Positions 35,469-44,223 of a stretch of 64,000 nt of DNA are shown here, in pieces; position 1 is the first letter of the stretch, and every line of letters starts with the position of its first letter. The stretch is from Gammaproteobacteria bacterium. GTDB lineage: Bacteria > Pseudomonadota > Gammaproteobacteria > Eutrophobiales > Eutrophobiaceae. Made by a program: the position numbers and the translations under genes. Location of the stretch: positions 16,926 through 80,925 of the forward strand of contig JAJDUB010000051.1 of assembly GCA_022826885.1 (NCBI GenBank). Reading direction: 5' to 3'. A model generated the notes under the pieces. It made no database searches. It was not told the DNA's origin and saw only the letters and a list, made by a program, of their open reading frames with translations.

Positions 35469-36493
35469 AACTCGCCAGACCCTTCATACGCCTGCCCCTG
35501 GACTTCGACGCGGCGCGCCTGGCGCAGGAAGCTGCGCAACTGGAAGCGTCCGCCTGGCGCCCGCACCCGCTTGGCCTGAAGGGAAATTCGGCGGTTGCGC
35601 TTATCTCCCGGGGCGGTGGAGATAACGACGAATTCGGGGGCCGCATGACTGCCACCCCGCACCTCGGCGGATGTCCATACCATCGGCAGGTCATGGCGAG
35701 TTTCAACGAAGTGCTGGCCCGGTCCAGGCTGATGAAACTGGATGCCGGCTGCGAGGTGCAGAACCACGTCGACTTCAATTACCACTGGTATACCCGGGTG
35801 CGCATACATATACCCGTCATAACAAACCCGGAGGTGGTGTTCCACTGCGGCGATGAAAAACTGCACATGGCGCCGGGAGAGTGCTGGATCTTCGATAACT
35901 GGCGCCGGCACAACGTCGTCAACGGCAGCGGGCAGGACCGCATACACCTGGTGATCGACCTGTCCGGCTCATCCCGCTTCTGGGGCATGGTCAGGCAGGC
36001 GCTCAAGGCCGGGCATGGTAACGGTGGGGCGCGGTTCGAATCCCTGCCGTATGAGCCGGGCAAAAGGGTGGAGATCCTTACCGAGAATTACAATATCTCT
36101 CCGGTCATGGCGCCGGGAGAAATTGACGCGCTGGTGGCAGACCTGGTGCGTGAATTTGCAGACCATCCCGGTAACGATCCCGGCCTGGTGGAGCGCTACA
36201 GGTTGATTCTGACCGATTTTGCCAGCGACTGGCGCGAGACCTGGCACCGCAACGGCATCGGCAAGCAGGGACTGCCCCATTACCGGCGTCTGCTGGACCG
36301 GGTAAAAAGCGAACTGCACCCGGAGCGGCGGGCGTTGCTCATTTCAGCCAACGATATAGGCGTGAACCCCGTGATTGTCCAGCGCATCCTGCGCGCGGCG
36401 CTGGCGCCTGAAGTGCGGGAGCAATTTTTTGATGAGTCGGGGACAGAATTAAATTCTGACCCCATGAAAGACCGAGGTAAAGGTTATGAGTAA
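35465..36493 (+). CDS. Aspartyl/asparaginyl beta-hydroxylase-fold Fe(II)/2OG oxygenase
   Basis: This is a 342-residue protein. The Asp/Asn-hydroxylase core covers about residues 20-190, with iron ligand candidates in QNHVDFNYHW and the distal RRHNVVNG, plus HLVIDL. Related enzymes hydroxylate Asp/Asn in proteins or free amino acids such as proline. The C-terminal ~18 residues (after FFDES) derive from a 25-bp palindrome at 36439, and the frame runs 8 bp into the next gene. The original stop was therefore probably lost to the repeat. Confidence 0.75.
   Translation: MKLARPFIRLPLDFDAARLAQEAAQLEASAWRPHPLGLKGNSAVALISRGGGDNDEFGGRMTATPHLGGCPYHRQVMASFNEVLARSRLMKLDAGCEVQNHVDFNYHWYTRVRIHIPVITNPEVVFHCGDEKLHMAPGECWIFDNWRRHNVVNGSGQDRIHLVIDLSGSSRFWGMVRQALKAGHGNGGARFESLPYEPGKRVEILTENYNISPVMAPGEIDALVADLVREFADHPGNDPGLVERYRLILTDFASDWRETWHRNGIGKQGLPHYRRLLDRVKSELHPERRALLISANDIGVNPVIVQRILRAALAPEVREQFFDESGTELNSDPMKDRGKGYE
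36439..36463. repeat. Short REP-like palindrome inside the 2OG-hydroxylase 3' end
   Basis: GGGGACAGAATT/AAATTCTGACCCC is a 25-bp palindrome with one mismatch, a hybrid-looking member of the GGGGTCAGA family. It lies in frame and alters the C-terminus of the hydroxylase just before the HD gene. Confidence 0.8.
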
Positions 36494-37040
36494 AGTAAAT
36501 TTCACCGCCATGGTTCACGGCACCCGTGAGGACTACGACCTGGTATTCGCCCACGATGTTGAAAACGGCTCACACCAGGCAGAGCGGGTGATCGGCTGGA
36601 TGCGGTCCATGGATGGGGATTCCCCGTATCACGTCACCCGGCTGGAACACTCACTGCAAACCGCCACGCGGGCGGAACGGGATGGTGCCGATGAAGAGAC
36701 CGTGGTATGCGCCCTGCTGCACGACATCGGCGACGTGCTCGGTCCCCACAACCACTCGCAACTCGCCGCGGCCTTGCTGCGCCCCTACGTCAGCGAAAAG
36801 AACCACTGGGTCGTCCTGTACCACGGCCTGTTCCAGGGCTATTACTGGATGGAGCACTACGACCGGGACAAAAACGCCCGCGACCGCTTCAAGGACCACC
36901 CGTACTACCAGGATTGTGTCGACTTCTGCGCCAACTGGGACCAGTGCTCATTCGACCCCAACTACCCGACGCTGCCCCTGGAGCACTTCATCCCCATGAT
37001 TGAGCGGCTGTTTGCGCGCAAACCGCAGACGTTCATCTGA
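36486..37040 (+). CDS. HD-domain mixed-valent diiron oxygenase, PhnZ/TmpB-like
   Basis: This 184-residue protein would usually be labelled an HD phosphohydrolase. It keeps all six metal ligands at PhnZ-like spacing: H55 (RLEHSLQTA), H79-D80 (ALLHDIGD), H90 (HNHSQLAAALL), H113 (LYHGLFQGYY) and D152 (NWDQCSFD). PhnZ and TmpB use this site to cleave C-P bonds of hydroxyphosphonates oxidatively; TmpB acts on a hydroxylated trimethylammonioethylphosphonate and yields glycine betaine. MIOX is the same fold on inositol. Length agrees with TmpB. AAAGG precedes the ATG. The substrate here is unknown; a quaternary amine is favoured by context. Confidence 0.75.
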   Translation: MSKVNFTAMVHGTREDYDLVFAHDVENGSHQAERVIGWMRSMDGDSPYHVTRLEHSLQTATRAERDGADEETVVCALLHDIGDVLGPHNHSQLAAALLRPYVSEKNHWVVLYHGLFQGYYWMEHYDRDKNARDRFKDHPYYQDCVDFCANWDQCSFDPNYPTLPLEHFIPMIERLFARKPQTFI

Positions 37041-37090
37041 ATCTTCAGCCCCCGACAGTCATCATAAAAGTGTCCCTGCGGGACAGTTTC

Positions 37091-37189
37091 TCACTGGATT
37101 CCGGCATTCGCCGGAATGACGATACAAAGACTACGTCATGCCGGGCTTGACCCGGCATCCAGTCACACTATGTCGCCGCAGGCGACTCT
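37091..37189. repeat. CGTCATTCC-type repeat pair; supplies the C-terminus of a sulfotransferase
   Basis: Two stems, CTGGATTCCGGCATTCG/CCGGAATGACG and ATGCCGGGCTTGA/CCCGGCAT, are followed by TGTCGCCGCAGGCGAC. The last six codons and stop of the minus-strand sulfotransferase (ESPAAT) are read from this repeat. Confidence 0.75.
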
Positions 37190-38952
37190 TTATAACCGAA
37201 ATAACCGATCCAGGGTTCCAGCACAGGCAGCACCGGCTCCAGTTCAGCGCGGTAGCGCTGCCAGCGGCCCTGCGCTTCGGTATACAGCGGTCGGGTCACC
37301 TGGTTGTAGCTCGCGGTGCTGATGAGGGAGCGGTCCAGGGCAGTGCGTTCGTGCTCCAGGATGCCGGGATGCCAGGGCATTTCCAGAAAGTCCAGTATCT
37401 GCCGGCAGGTTGTTTCCGCATCCGTGACGAGGTCTTCGTATTTCACCTGGAGCACGTTCAGTTGCAGCAGGCCGGTGTACTGCTGCCACAGGCCGAAGAC
37501 CCGGTCATACAGGTGGGCGCTGTCCTCCAGGGTGAAGAAGCTTGCGTTTGCCGGGGTTTCGTAGAAGGTCTGCATGTAGCAGCTTAACACGCAGTCCGCC
37601 GGGTGGCGCAGCATGAGTATGAACCTGGCCTCCGGAAATACGCGGTGGATTTCACCTGCGTACACGGTGTTGAGGGCGAACCGGTCTACCGGCATGACAC
37701 CGTCTTCCGGCCTTGCATGACGCGCCAGAGCGTCGAAATAGGTCTTCCTGAGGCCTTCCACATCCCGGTCCTGCAGGTTCGCCAGTGTTTGGAGACGTTC
37801 ATCCGAGTCTCCCGATAGCCGGTTAACCATCACACCCACGGCGTCGGATTCTTCGGCAACCCGGATGGACGGGTGCCCGCGCAGCAAGGTATCGAGCAGG
37901 GTAGTGCCGGAGCGGGGGAAGCCGATGATGTATACCGGGTTATCGATACCTGGGGTCAGAGTAAGAATTTCGCCAGAAATTTTACTCTGACCCCTGAATT
38001 CGGAGGTGATATCCGGCCACTGGTTGATGTTCCCGGCAGTGAAATACCGTCGCCGTTTTTCCACAATTTGCAGGAATTCTGACTTGTCAATTCCTTTGCC
38101 GTCACTTATTTCCCGTGACAGGTCATTGGCTCTCCCGGCGTATCGGATGGTTGCGGGGGTATCGTCCAGCCTGTCGCAGATCAGGGTCAGGCGGGCCAGG
38201 CGCGTCCTCTCTCCGTGTCTTGTCCAGACGTCCGCCGCGGTGATGGAAAATGCTTCCAGCAATGTTCTAGCCCGTTCATAATCGCCGTCAATATCGGCCA
38301 GGATGCCTTCGTAGAGCTTGACCGTTTCGTGCAACCCCGGGACCTTGCGCGCCCTGGAAATGGCGTCCCGCAGTCTCTCATGCCTGTTACTCTGCTCGAG
38401 AAAGCGCAGCAGGCCCATGTGCGCGGGCAGGTAAGTTTCTTCAATGGCTATGGCTTTTTCAAAGTATTCCTCCACCTGGTCGGGTATGCGCAATTCCCAC
38501 AGCGCCTTTGCCAGTGAACACAATGCCTGGTGATAAACCGGGTTGATAAGCGTCGCCTGCTTGTAGTAGCCCGCAGCTTCCGCCAGGCGGTTCCGGTTTT
38601 CATAGACGATACCCAGGTTGAACCAGGCCTGGGCAAGTTGTGAATCGTGTTTGACCGCGTTGTGAAAACTGTTGGCGGCATCCTCAACCTGCCCCGACCG
38701 CAGGCAGGCAATGCCCAGGCTGTTATGCACCTTGGCCAGGTCCGGCCTGATGGCCAGCGCCGCCCGGTAACTGCGGATGGCGGAGTCATAGTCCTGCATC
38801 TCCAGGCAGGCCGAACCGGCCAGGCTGTGCAGCGCCGGCTCATCGGGCCAGGTCTTGAGCAGGGCCTGCGCCTGTTCCAGTAGCGTCCGGTATTCGCCGG
38901 CCCGGTACAGGTCGAACAGGGGTTTGATCGTTGCCGGGTCGGGTTTGTTCAT
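37168..38952 (-). CDS. TPR-repeat sulfotransferase 1, with an in-frame REP palindrome
   Basis: This is a 594-residue protein. About 300 residues of tetratricopeptide repeats lead to a C-terminal sulfotransferase domain with P-loop IIGFPRSGTTLLD at about residues 342-354 and the 3'-phosphate site LMLRHPADCVLSCYMQTF. This resembles tyrosylprotein- or carbohydrate-sulfotransferases fused to TPRs in marine bacteria. Residues 320-335 ([16 protein letters not shown]) are a translated copy of the 43-bp palindrome, inserted in the linker without breaking the frame. The last residues come from another repeat. The gene is tandem with a second TPR-sulfotransferase. Confidence 0.85.
   Translation of the reverse strand: MNKPDPATIKPLFDLYRAGEYRTLLEQAQALLKTWPDEPALHSLAGSACLEMQDYDSAIRSYRAALAIRPDLAKVHNSLGIACLRSGQVEDAANSFHNAVKHDSQLAQAWFNLGIVYENRNRLAEAAGYYKQATLINPVYHQALCSLAKALWELRIPDQVEEYFEKAIAIEETYLPAHMGLLRFLEQSNRHERLRDAISRARKVPGLHETVKLYEGILADIDGDYERARTLLEAFSITAADVWTRHGERTRLARLTLICDRLDDTPATIRYAGRANDLSREISDGKGIDKSEFLQIVEKRRRYFTAGNINQWPDITSEFRGQSKISGEILTLTPGIDNPVYIIGFPRSGTTLLDTLLRGHPSIRVAEESDAVGVMVNRLSGDSDERLQTLANLQDRDVEGLRKTYFDALARHARPEDGVMPVDRFALNTVYAGEIHRVFPEARFILMLRHPADCVLSCYMQTFYETPANASFFTLEDSAHLYDRVFGLWQQYTGLLQLNVLQVKYEDLVTDAETTCRQILDFLEMPWHPGILEHERTALDRSLISTASYNQVTRPLYTEAQGRWQRYRAELEPVLPVLEPWIGYFGYKESPAAT
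37952..37994. repeat. 43-bp REP-like palindrome, copy 3, inside a coding sequence
   Basis: Identical to the copy at 29395. It lies in the linker of TPR-sulfotransferase 1 and is read through in frame, a few codons before the P-loop. Confidence 0.92.
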
Positions 38953-38969
38953 AAAATCATCCGATAGCT

Positions 38970-39012
38970 GGGGTCAGAGTAAAATTTCTGGCGAAATTCT
39001 TACTCTGACCCC
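38970..39012. repeat. 43-bp REP-like palindrome, copy 4 (supplies stop of sulfotransferase 2)
   Basis: Reverse complement of the copies at 29395 and 37952. The minus-strand reading GGG-TCA-GAG-TAA ends the upstream sulfotransferase gene at 39000. Confidence 0.92.
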
Positions 39013-40994
39013 GAATATCCGTAAAGCTCTGGGCCCAGCGCCTCCTTCAGGGGGTCCAGCCAGGGTTCGAAGTTGCGCCATTGTTCCAGGCCGCTACGGT
39101 AGATGGGTTGCCTGACCTGTTCGGAACTGGGCGTACGCACGCTGCGTTCGGTTTCATGGAAGTTGAGGCAGGCCTCCTCGAAGGGCAGGCTGCAGAAGTC
39201 CAGGATGCGCCGCACCTGGGTTTCCAGGTTGTCGACCACGTCCTCGTGCATCACCCGCAGCACGAAGCCGGGGATCACCCGGTCCCAGTGCTCCATCAGC
39301 CGTACGTAGGCGCGGTAATAACGCCCCACTTCACGCAGGCCGTAAGTGAACTCCTGGCCCTCGCCGAACAACTGCTTGAAGCAACTGAAGCAGCAGGCCA
39401 TGGGGTCGCGTCGGGCGTCGATTACCCTGGCATTGGGCAATATCAGGCGGATGAGGCCGATATGCAGGAAATTGTTCGGCATCTTGTCGATGAACAGGGG
39501 CGCTTCACCCCGGTAAACCCTGGTGTCCTCGATGTATTGTTCCCCGAAGCGCCGGAAATAGTCTTGCTCCAGTTCGTGCAGGATGGCAGGGTACCGGGAT
39601 GTCTTCTCGGGTTCACGCCCGCGCAGTTTCTGCGCCAGGGCCAGTATGTTGTGCAGTTCCATGGTACCGTCCACCATGCTGTGGGACGCCAGGATCTGTT
39701 CCAACAGGGTGGAACCGGAACGGGGCAGGCCGACGATAAATATCGGGTCGCGGCAGTCAAGTCCGACACCTTGCCGGCGCGCAAACAATTCGCCGGTGCA
39801 GGTCTCAACCTGTGCTTCCACGCGCGCCTCCATCTTTTCAATCCTGTAGCCGGTCTGGCGCAGCTTCAGGCCGTTGCCCTTTTCATAACAGGCGAAGGCT
39901 TCGCCGTACTCCCCGCGGTCTTCCAGTGCCTTGCCGCCGGCAAAACACAGGTTGATCCGGTCGGTGAGCGCAACACCGGGGGCATCCGCGTAGCGCCTTA
40001 TGCCGTCAATCTCCTCGTCCGTGAATTTATAGGTCTTGGTGTTGGCAAGGCTCCAGTAGGCGTCGCCGTAATCCGGCCTGCGCCGGTAGGCTTCGCGGTA
40101 GGAGCGGATGGCCTCGTCCAGCAGGCCCACGGTCTTCCGGGCGTGACCTGCCTGTACGTGCAGTTCCGTACGGTAGGGGTGGGCTTCCAGCACCTCCCGG
40201 TACAGGGCAATCCCCTCCTCGAACCTGCCCAGACCTACGAGCGTGGTTGCCAGGGTGCTTTGGAAGCCCGGGTTACCGGGTTCCTGTTCCAGCAGCAGCT
40301 TTGCCTGTTCATGGGCTTTTTCAAAGCGGGTCTTCCGGATCAGGATGTTGACGTAATCGATGCGGGCCTGCACGTGGTCCGGCGCAAATTCCACGCAGCT
40401 TTCCAGCAGGAACTCCGCATCGTCGTAGATGCCCATCCTCACCCCGATCTCGGCCAGCAGGCGCATGGCCTCGATGTGGTGCCTGTGTTTTTGCAGGTAG
40501 TCCCGGCACAACAGTTCCGCCTTGTAAAGTTTGTTCTCGTGAACCAGGTCGAGGACGTTGACCAGTTCCGGGGGCAGCCGGTTGAGGAAATCCAGCCGAT
40601 CCCGCGCCAGCCGGGCCTGTTCCGTCCTGCCCATGCGTTCCTCGAGATTGACGAGCGCATTCAGGCTGGCCTTCAGCGCCGGGTTCAGTTCAACTGCCCT
40701 GGAGTATGCCGGGGCGGCGTCTTCGCTACGGTTGAGGGACAGGAAGATATGGCCGCGTTCCTGGTGCGCGCGGGCATGTTCGGGATTGCCGGCGAGCAGG
40801 GTATCCAGGGTCGCCAACGCCGCCTCGCGCCGGTTGTCATACCGCTGCGAGACCGCCAGCAGGTACAGCGCCTCTACCCGGTCGTCCTCATCCGGTCCGG
40901 ATGCCAGGAAACTTTCCGCCGTTGAGATCGCATCGCCGAATCTGGCGCTTTGAATCAGTTGTTTTGCAGTGGTGAGCTGTTCGGGAGAGTCCAC
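39000..40994 (-). CDS. TPR-repeat sulfotransferase 2
   Basis: This is a 664-residue protein with roughly ten TPR units over residues 5-380 and a C-terminal sulfotransferase domain with P-loop IFIVGLPRSGSTLLEQILASH and the PAPS phosphate site DARRDPMACCFSCF. Start is GTG 40994, with the sequence DSPEQL following. The last residues (GSE) and the stop are contributed by the palindrome at 38970. Members sulfate proteins or glycans; target unknown. Probably co-transcribed with sulfotransferase 1, 47 bp downstream. Confidence 0.85.
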   Translation of the reverse strand: MDSPEQLTTAKQLIQSARFGDAISTAESFLASGPDEDDRVEALYLLAVSQRYDNRREAALATLDTLLAGNPEHARAHQERGHIFLSLNRSEDAAPAYSRAVELNPALKASLNALVNLEERMGRTEQARLARDRLDFLNRLPPELVNVLDLVHENKLYKAELLCRDYLQKHRHHIEAMRLLAEIGVRMGIYDDAEFLLESCVEFAPDHVQARIDYVNILIRKTRFEKAHEQAKLLLEQEPGNPGFQSTLATTLVGLGRFEEGIALYREVLEAHPYRTELHVQAGHARKTVGLLDEAIRSYREAYRRRPDYGDAYWSLANTKTYKFTDEEIDGIRRYADAPGVALTDRINLCFAGGKALEDRGEYGEAFACYEKGNGLKLRQTGYRIEKMEARVEAQVETCTGELFARRQGVGLDCRDPIFIVGLPRSGSTLLEQILASHSMVDGTMELHNILALAQKLRGREPEKTSRYPAILHELEQDYFRRFGEQYIEDTRVYRGEAPLFIDKMPNNFLHIGLIRLILPNARVIDARRDPMACCFSCFKQLFGEGQEFTYGLREVGRYYRAYVRLMEHWDRVIPGFVLRVMHEDVVDNLETQVRRILDFCSLPFEEACLNFHETERSVRTPSSEQVRQPIYRSGLEQWRNFEPWLDPLKEALGPELYGYSGSE

Positions 40995-41039
40995 GGTGAA
41001 CTGTTATTGGGGTCAGGAAGAACTATTTTAAGGAAATAT

Positions 41040-41196
41040 GGGGTCAGAGTAAAAATTCTGACGACTTTTGCTCTGGCCCAACTGACTCTGGTCAGGCAAG
41101 TGCGGCAGCGTCCTGAAATCAAATCCGTCCCCGTTACAGGGGGGAGGTGCGTCCGGGGACGGATTTGCAGCATCGGGGACGGATTTGCCCGTCCCC
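41040..41196. repeat. Degenerate palindromes of both REP families
   Basis: GGGGTCAGAGTAAAAATTCT at 41040 is followed by a decayed second arm to 41079. Then come copies of the other family: AAATCCGTCCCC near 41121, GGGGACGGATTT at 41155 and GGGGACGGATTTG...CGTCCCC at 41175-41196. This fills most of the 252-bp gap between sulfotransferase 2 and the TonB receptor; nothing else is visible there. Confidence 0.75.
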
Positions 41197-41246
41197 TTAC
41201 AACATTACTCGGGGGGCTCCGGCTTAATCGCAGGGCACCGGCAACA

Positions 41247-44153
41247 TCAGTTATAGTCGTAGGAGAACCGGACACCAAAGGTGCGCGGCCGGTTGGTTAC
41301 CACCTTGGGCACGTACTGCAAGGTGTCGACATGCAGTTCGGCCCGTTCGTCCGTCACGTTGTTCACGAACAGTTCCGCGCCCCAGGTATCACTCCTGAAA
41401 CCGACCGCCATGTCCAGGAGCACGTAATCATCCTGGACGTACCTGCCGTTCGGGCAGGCAACGGGAGCGTCGTAAGTGCCGCAGTTGCCGGCAGCAAAGT
41501 CGCCGCCCTCATTGGCAATCTTGAGTCCCGAACCGCGGCCGCCGTGGGTGCGCCTGAGCGTGTCTTCAACGGCGAAAGCGCTGCCGGCGATGCCCGACTT
41601 GCTCTCGCCGGTGTAGCTGAGGCCGCCGGATATATAGGCGGTAGATCCGCCCAGGGCCGGCAGGTCGAATTCATAGCGCGCCCGCAGGTTGCCGGAAAAA
41701 TCCGGGGTAAACGGCAACTCACTGCCGACCGGTACGGAAATGCCCTCCAACTGTGCGTTGATACGGGTAATCTCGCTGTCGACGAAACTGAAGGCGCCGG
41801 CGATGGTCAGGTTGTCCGTCGGCGCCCAGGTGAAATCACCGTCCGCGCCCAGGATCTCCGCATCTCCAACATTCTCGATAAACACCAGGAAGGCGACGTT
41901 GGCCGGATCGAACCGGGATACCTGCAGGTCGTCTATCTCTGAATAATAGCCGGTGGCGTTCACGCGCAGGGTGCGGTCGAAGAAATCAGCCTTGATGCCC
42001 CACTCGTAGTTATCCATCTTGTCGGTCAGGGCGACTGCCGGCACACGGTAACCCTCATACGGACCGGTTTGCCTGTTCGAACGTTTACCGGCGTTCCGGT
42101 TTGTAACAGGTGGGCGGAAGCCCTGGCCGAAGGTGGCGAACAACAGGATGTCGTCGGTCGCCTTCCAATCCAGCGAGGCGCGGAAGATGACATCGGATTC
42201 GTTCAGGACCCCATCACTGCCCAGGTCGTTCACGTTCAGGGAACCGTTCTGGATGTCTGCCAGTACCTCCTCTGCACTGGAGCCGAACATATCCCCGGTA
42301 CCGCCACGACACCTGGCGGCATCAGGCCGGCAGGCGTCGGCATTGACGGTCGATAGGGCCTCCAGCGTACCCGTGCCCAGGGCGGCAAGCCGGGCCGTTA
42401 CGTTGTTGCCCGAGGTGGCGCTGCCGGCATCGAAACCGCCGCGCCCGACACTGGAGTCACAGGGTACATCATCGCCGTTTACTACGCCGTCAAAGTCCTT
42501 ACAGCCGAAGGAGAAGCTACTGGCGCCCTTGAAATCGAAGTCAATATCGTACCAGCGCGCGCCGAAACTGGCGGTAACCGTCGGCGTGATGTCAAAATCA
42601 AGCTGGCCGAACAGGGCCATCTGCTCGGTCTTGCGGGTGTAATCATTAACGAAACTGACCCTGGGATTGAACGGCACATTAGGGTCGGCATTCGTGCCCG
42701 GCACCTGGTCGCCTATCATACCCAGGGGCAACCAGGAACCGTCTCCGTCGTCCTGGGTGGCCGCGTCTTCAAAGGAGGCTGTACCGTTGGTTGTCTGCTC
42801 GTCAAAGAATGCGCCCGCGGTTACTCGCATGCGGTAGTCTTCCGGCATGGAAACGCGGAACTCCTGGGTTACGCGTTTGCTGTCGTTATTGTCGATATAC
42901 TGCGCTTCGGGGTCGTGACATTCACTCACACCTACCGTGCCGCCATGACCCACAAATCCATTGCCGCCCCAATCCCTGACCGGGGCGCACAGGTAGTACA
43001 CCTGGTAGCCGCCGCCGGCGGTATAGTCTGTGTAATCTATATAAGCCTCCATCTCACGGTCCAGGTAACCGACGGTATAGATCATATCCAGCATGCCGAT
43101 GCGTCCGTTAAGGGTCAGTGTAGTCAGGCCGAAATCATCCTCGCTGGTGTCGCGGGTAAAACGGGTTGTTCTGCTCTCACCATCCAGGTTGGGATCGTAG
43201 GCGAACACGCCATCCGTCTCCAGGGATTGCTGGGTATGCTGCACCAGCAGGCCGAAATTATCCGTGGGTTCGTATGCCAGGCTGATGCGTCCACCGATAT
43301 ATTCGGCGTCGTTAAAGTCCTCCTCCACCAGCGCGCTGTTGTCCGCGGCTTCGACAGGGCTGTCCGGATGAATAAATCCTGCTGAAACATTTGCAGTGTT
43401 TCTGTTAAGCACTTCAACAAGCCCACCGTCATTGGTTTCAAAACCGCCGGGGATGACATTGCCGCCGCCGTCCAGGTTGCTGATATTGTCGATCCAGCCG
43501 GCCTGGTCGTCATGGTAGGCGGCAATGCGCACGGCCAGGTCGTCCCTCAGGGCCACGTTCAGGTAAGCCTCCTGGGAGTTGCTGACGTCCCCGCCCCTGG
43601 TGGTGGAAACATCGGCGCTGGCGCCGGCCTGAAATTCGCCCTGTACCGGTTTATTGGTAATCAAGCGCACCGTGCCCGACTGGGAACTGGCGCCAAACAG
43701 GGTTCCCTGGGGTCCCGGCAATACCTCGATACGGTTGAGATCCGTTGCATAGACATCAAGATTGCGTCCGCCGAACGCGACCGGCATCTCATCCACGTAC
43801 AACGCCACCGCCGGCGCCGATCCCTGGATTGCAGATATGGTGACTTTCGATTGCTCGGTAGCGGCGCCGCGGATGTAGAGCTCGCTCTGTCCCGGTCCCG
43901 TGCCCATGGTGACCACGTTGGGCAGGTACCTGACGTAATCATCGAAGGTGCTGATGCGCAGTTCCTGCAGGTCCTCGCCCTGCAGGGCGGAGACCGATAC
44001 CGGGATGTCCTGGGTGGATTCGGCGCGCTTGGTTGCGGTGACTATAATTTCCTCGATCTGGGCGTTGGCGGGAGAACTGACTGCCGTTGCGGCGAGGGCT
44101 GACAGGATCGCGTAATTCAGCTTGTTGCGTTTGAATTCGGCTTTATTGGACAT
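41247..44153 (-). CDS. TonB-dependent outer-membrane receptor 2
   Basis: This is a 968-residue protein. A signal peptide ends near ANA-QI, followed directly by a TonB box (EEIIVTATKRAE), a plug (IRGAATEQSKVTIS; IEVLPGPQGTLFGASSQSGTVRLIT) and a long barrel ending in FGVRFSYDYN. The large size and extended loops suggest a sugar, terpenoid or other bulky ligand rather than a siderophore. Its promoter carries a 21-bp-spaced TGTCG repeat shared with the quaternary-ammonium operons, linking it to that regulon. Confidence 0.9.
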   Translation of the reverse strand: MSNKAEFKRNKLNYAILSALAATAVSSPANAQIEEIIVTATKRAESTQDIPVSVSALQGEDLQELRISTFDDYVRYLPNVVTMGTGPGQSELYIRGAATEQSKVTISAIQGSAPAVALYVDEMPVAFGGRNLDVYATDLNRIEVLPGPQGTLFGASSQSGTVRLITNKPVQGEFQAGASADVSTTRGGDVSNSQEAYLNVALRDDLAVRIAAYHDDQAGWIDNISNLDGGGNVIPGGFETNDGGLVEVLNRNTANVSAGFIHPDSPVEAADNSALVEEDFNDAEYIGGRISLAYEPTDNFGLLVQHTQQSLETDGVFAYDPNLDGESRTTRFTRDTSEDDFGLTTLTLNGRIGMLDMIYTVGYLDREMEAYIDYTDYTAGGGYQVYYLCAPVRDWGGNGFVGHGGTVGVSECHDPEAQYIDNNDSKRVTQEFRVSMPEDYRMRVTAGAFFDEQTTNGTASFEDAATQDDGDGSWLPLGMIGDQVPGTNADPNVPFNPRVSFVNDYTRKTEQMALFGQLDFDITPTVTASFGARWYDIDFDFKGASSFSFGCKDFDGVVNGDDVPCDSSVGRGGFDAGSATSGNNVTARLAALGTGTLEALSTVNADACRPDAARCRGGTGDMFGSSAEEVLADIQNGSLNVNDLGSDGVLNESDVIFRASLDWKATDDILLFATFGQGFRPPVTNRNAGKRSNRQTGPYEGYRVPAVALTDKMDNYEWGIKADFFDRTLRVNATGYYSEIDDLQVSRFDPANVAFLVFIENVGDAEILGADGDFTWAPTDNLTIAGAFSFVDSEITRINAQLEGISVPVGSELPFTPDFSGNLRARYEFDLPALGGSTAYISGGLSYTGESKSGIAGSAFAVEDTLRRTHGGRGSGLKIANEGGDFAAGNCGTYDAPVACPNGRYVQDDYVLLDMAVGFRSDTWGAELFVNNVTDERAELHVDTLQYVPKVVTNRPRTFGVRFSYDYN

Positions 44154-44223
44154 GCTCTATACCCCTGGTTTGTGCCTTATTATTTCATTATAGGAAAGGG
44201 CTGTTTTACCACAATCCCTGAAC

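Noticed and set aside
39081..40925. A 614-codon open frame on the plus strand
   Set aside because: It is the antisense of TPR-sulfotransferase 2. Its translation has no recognisable domain and the minus-strand protein has clear TPR and P-loop motifs.
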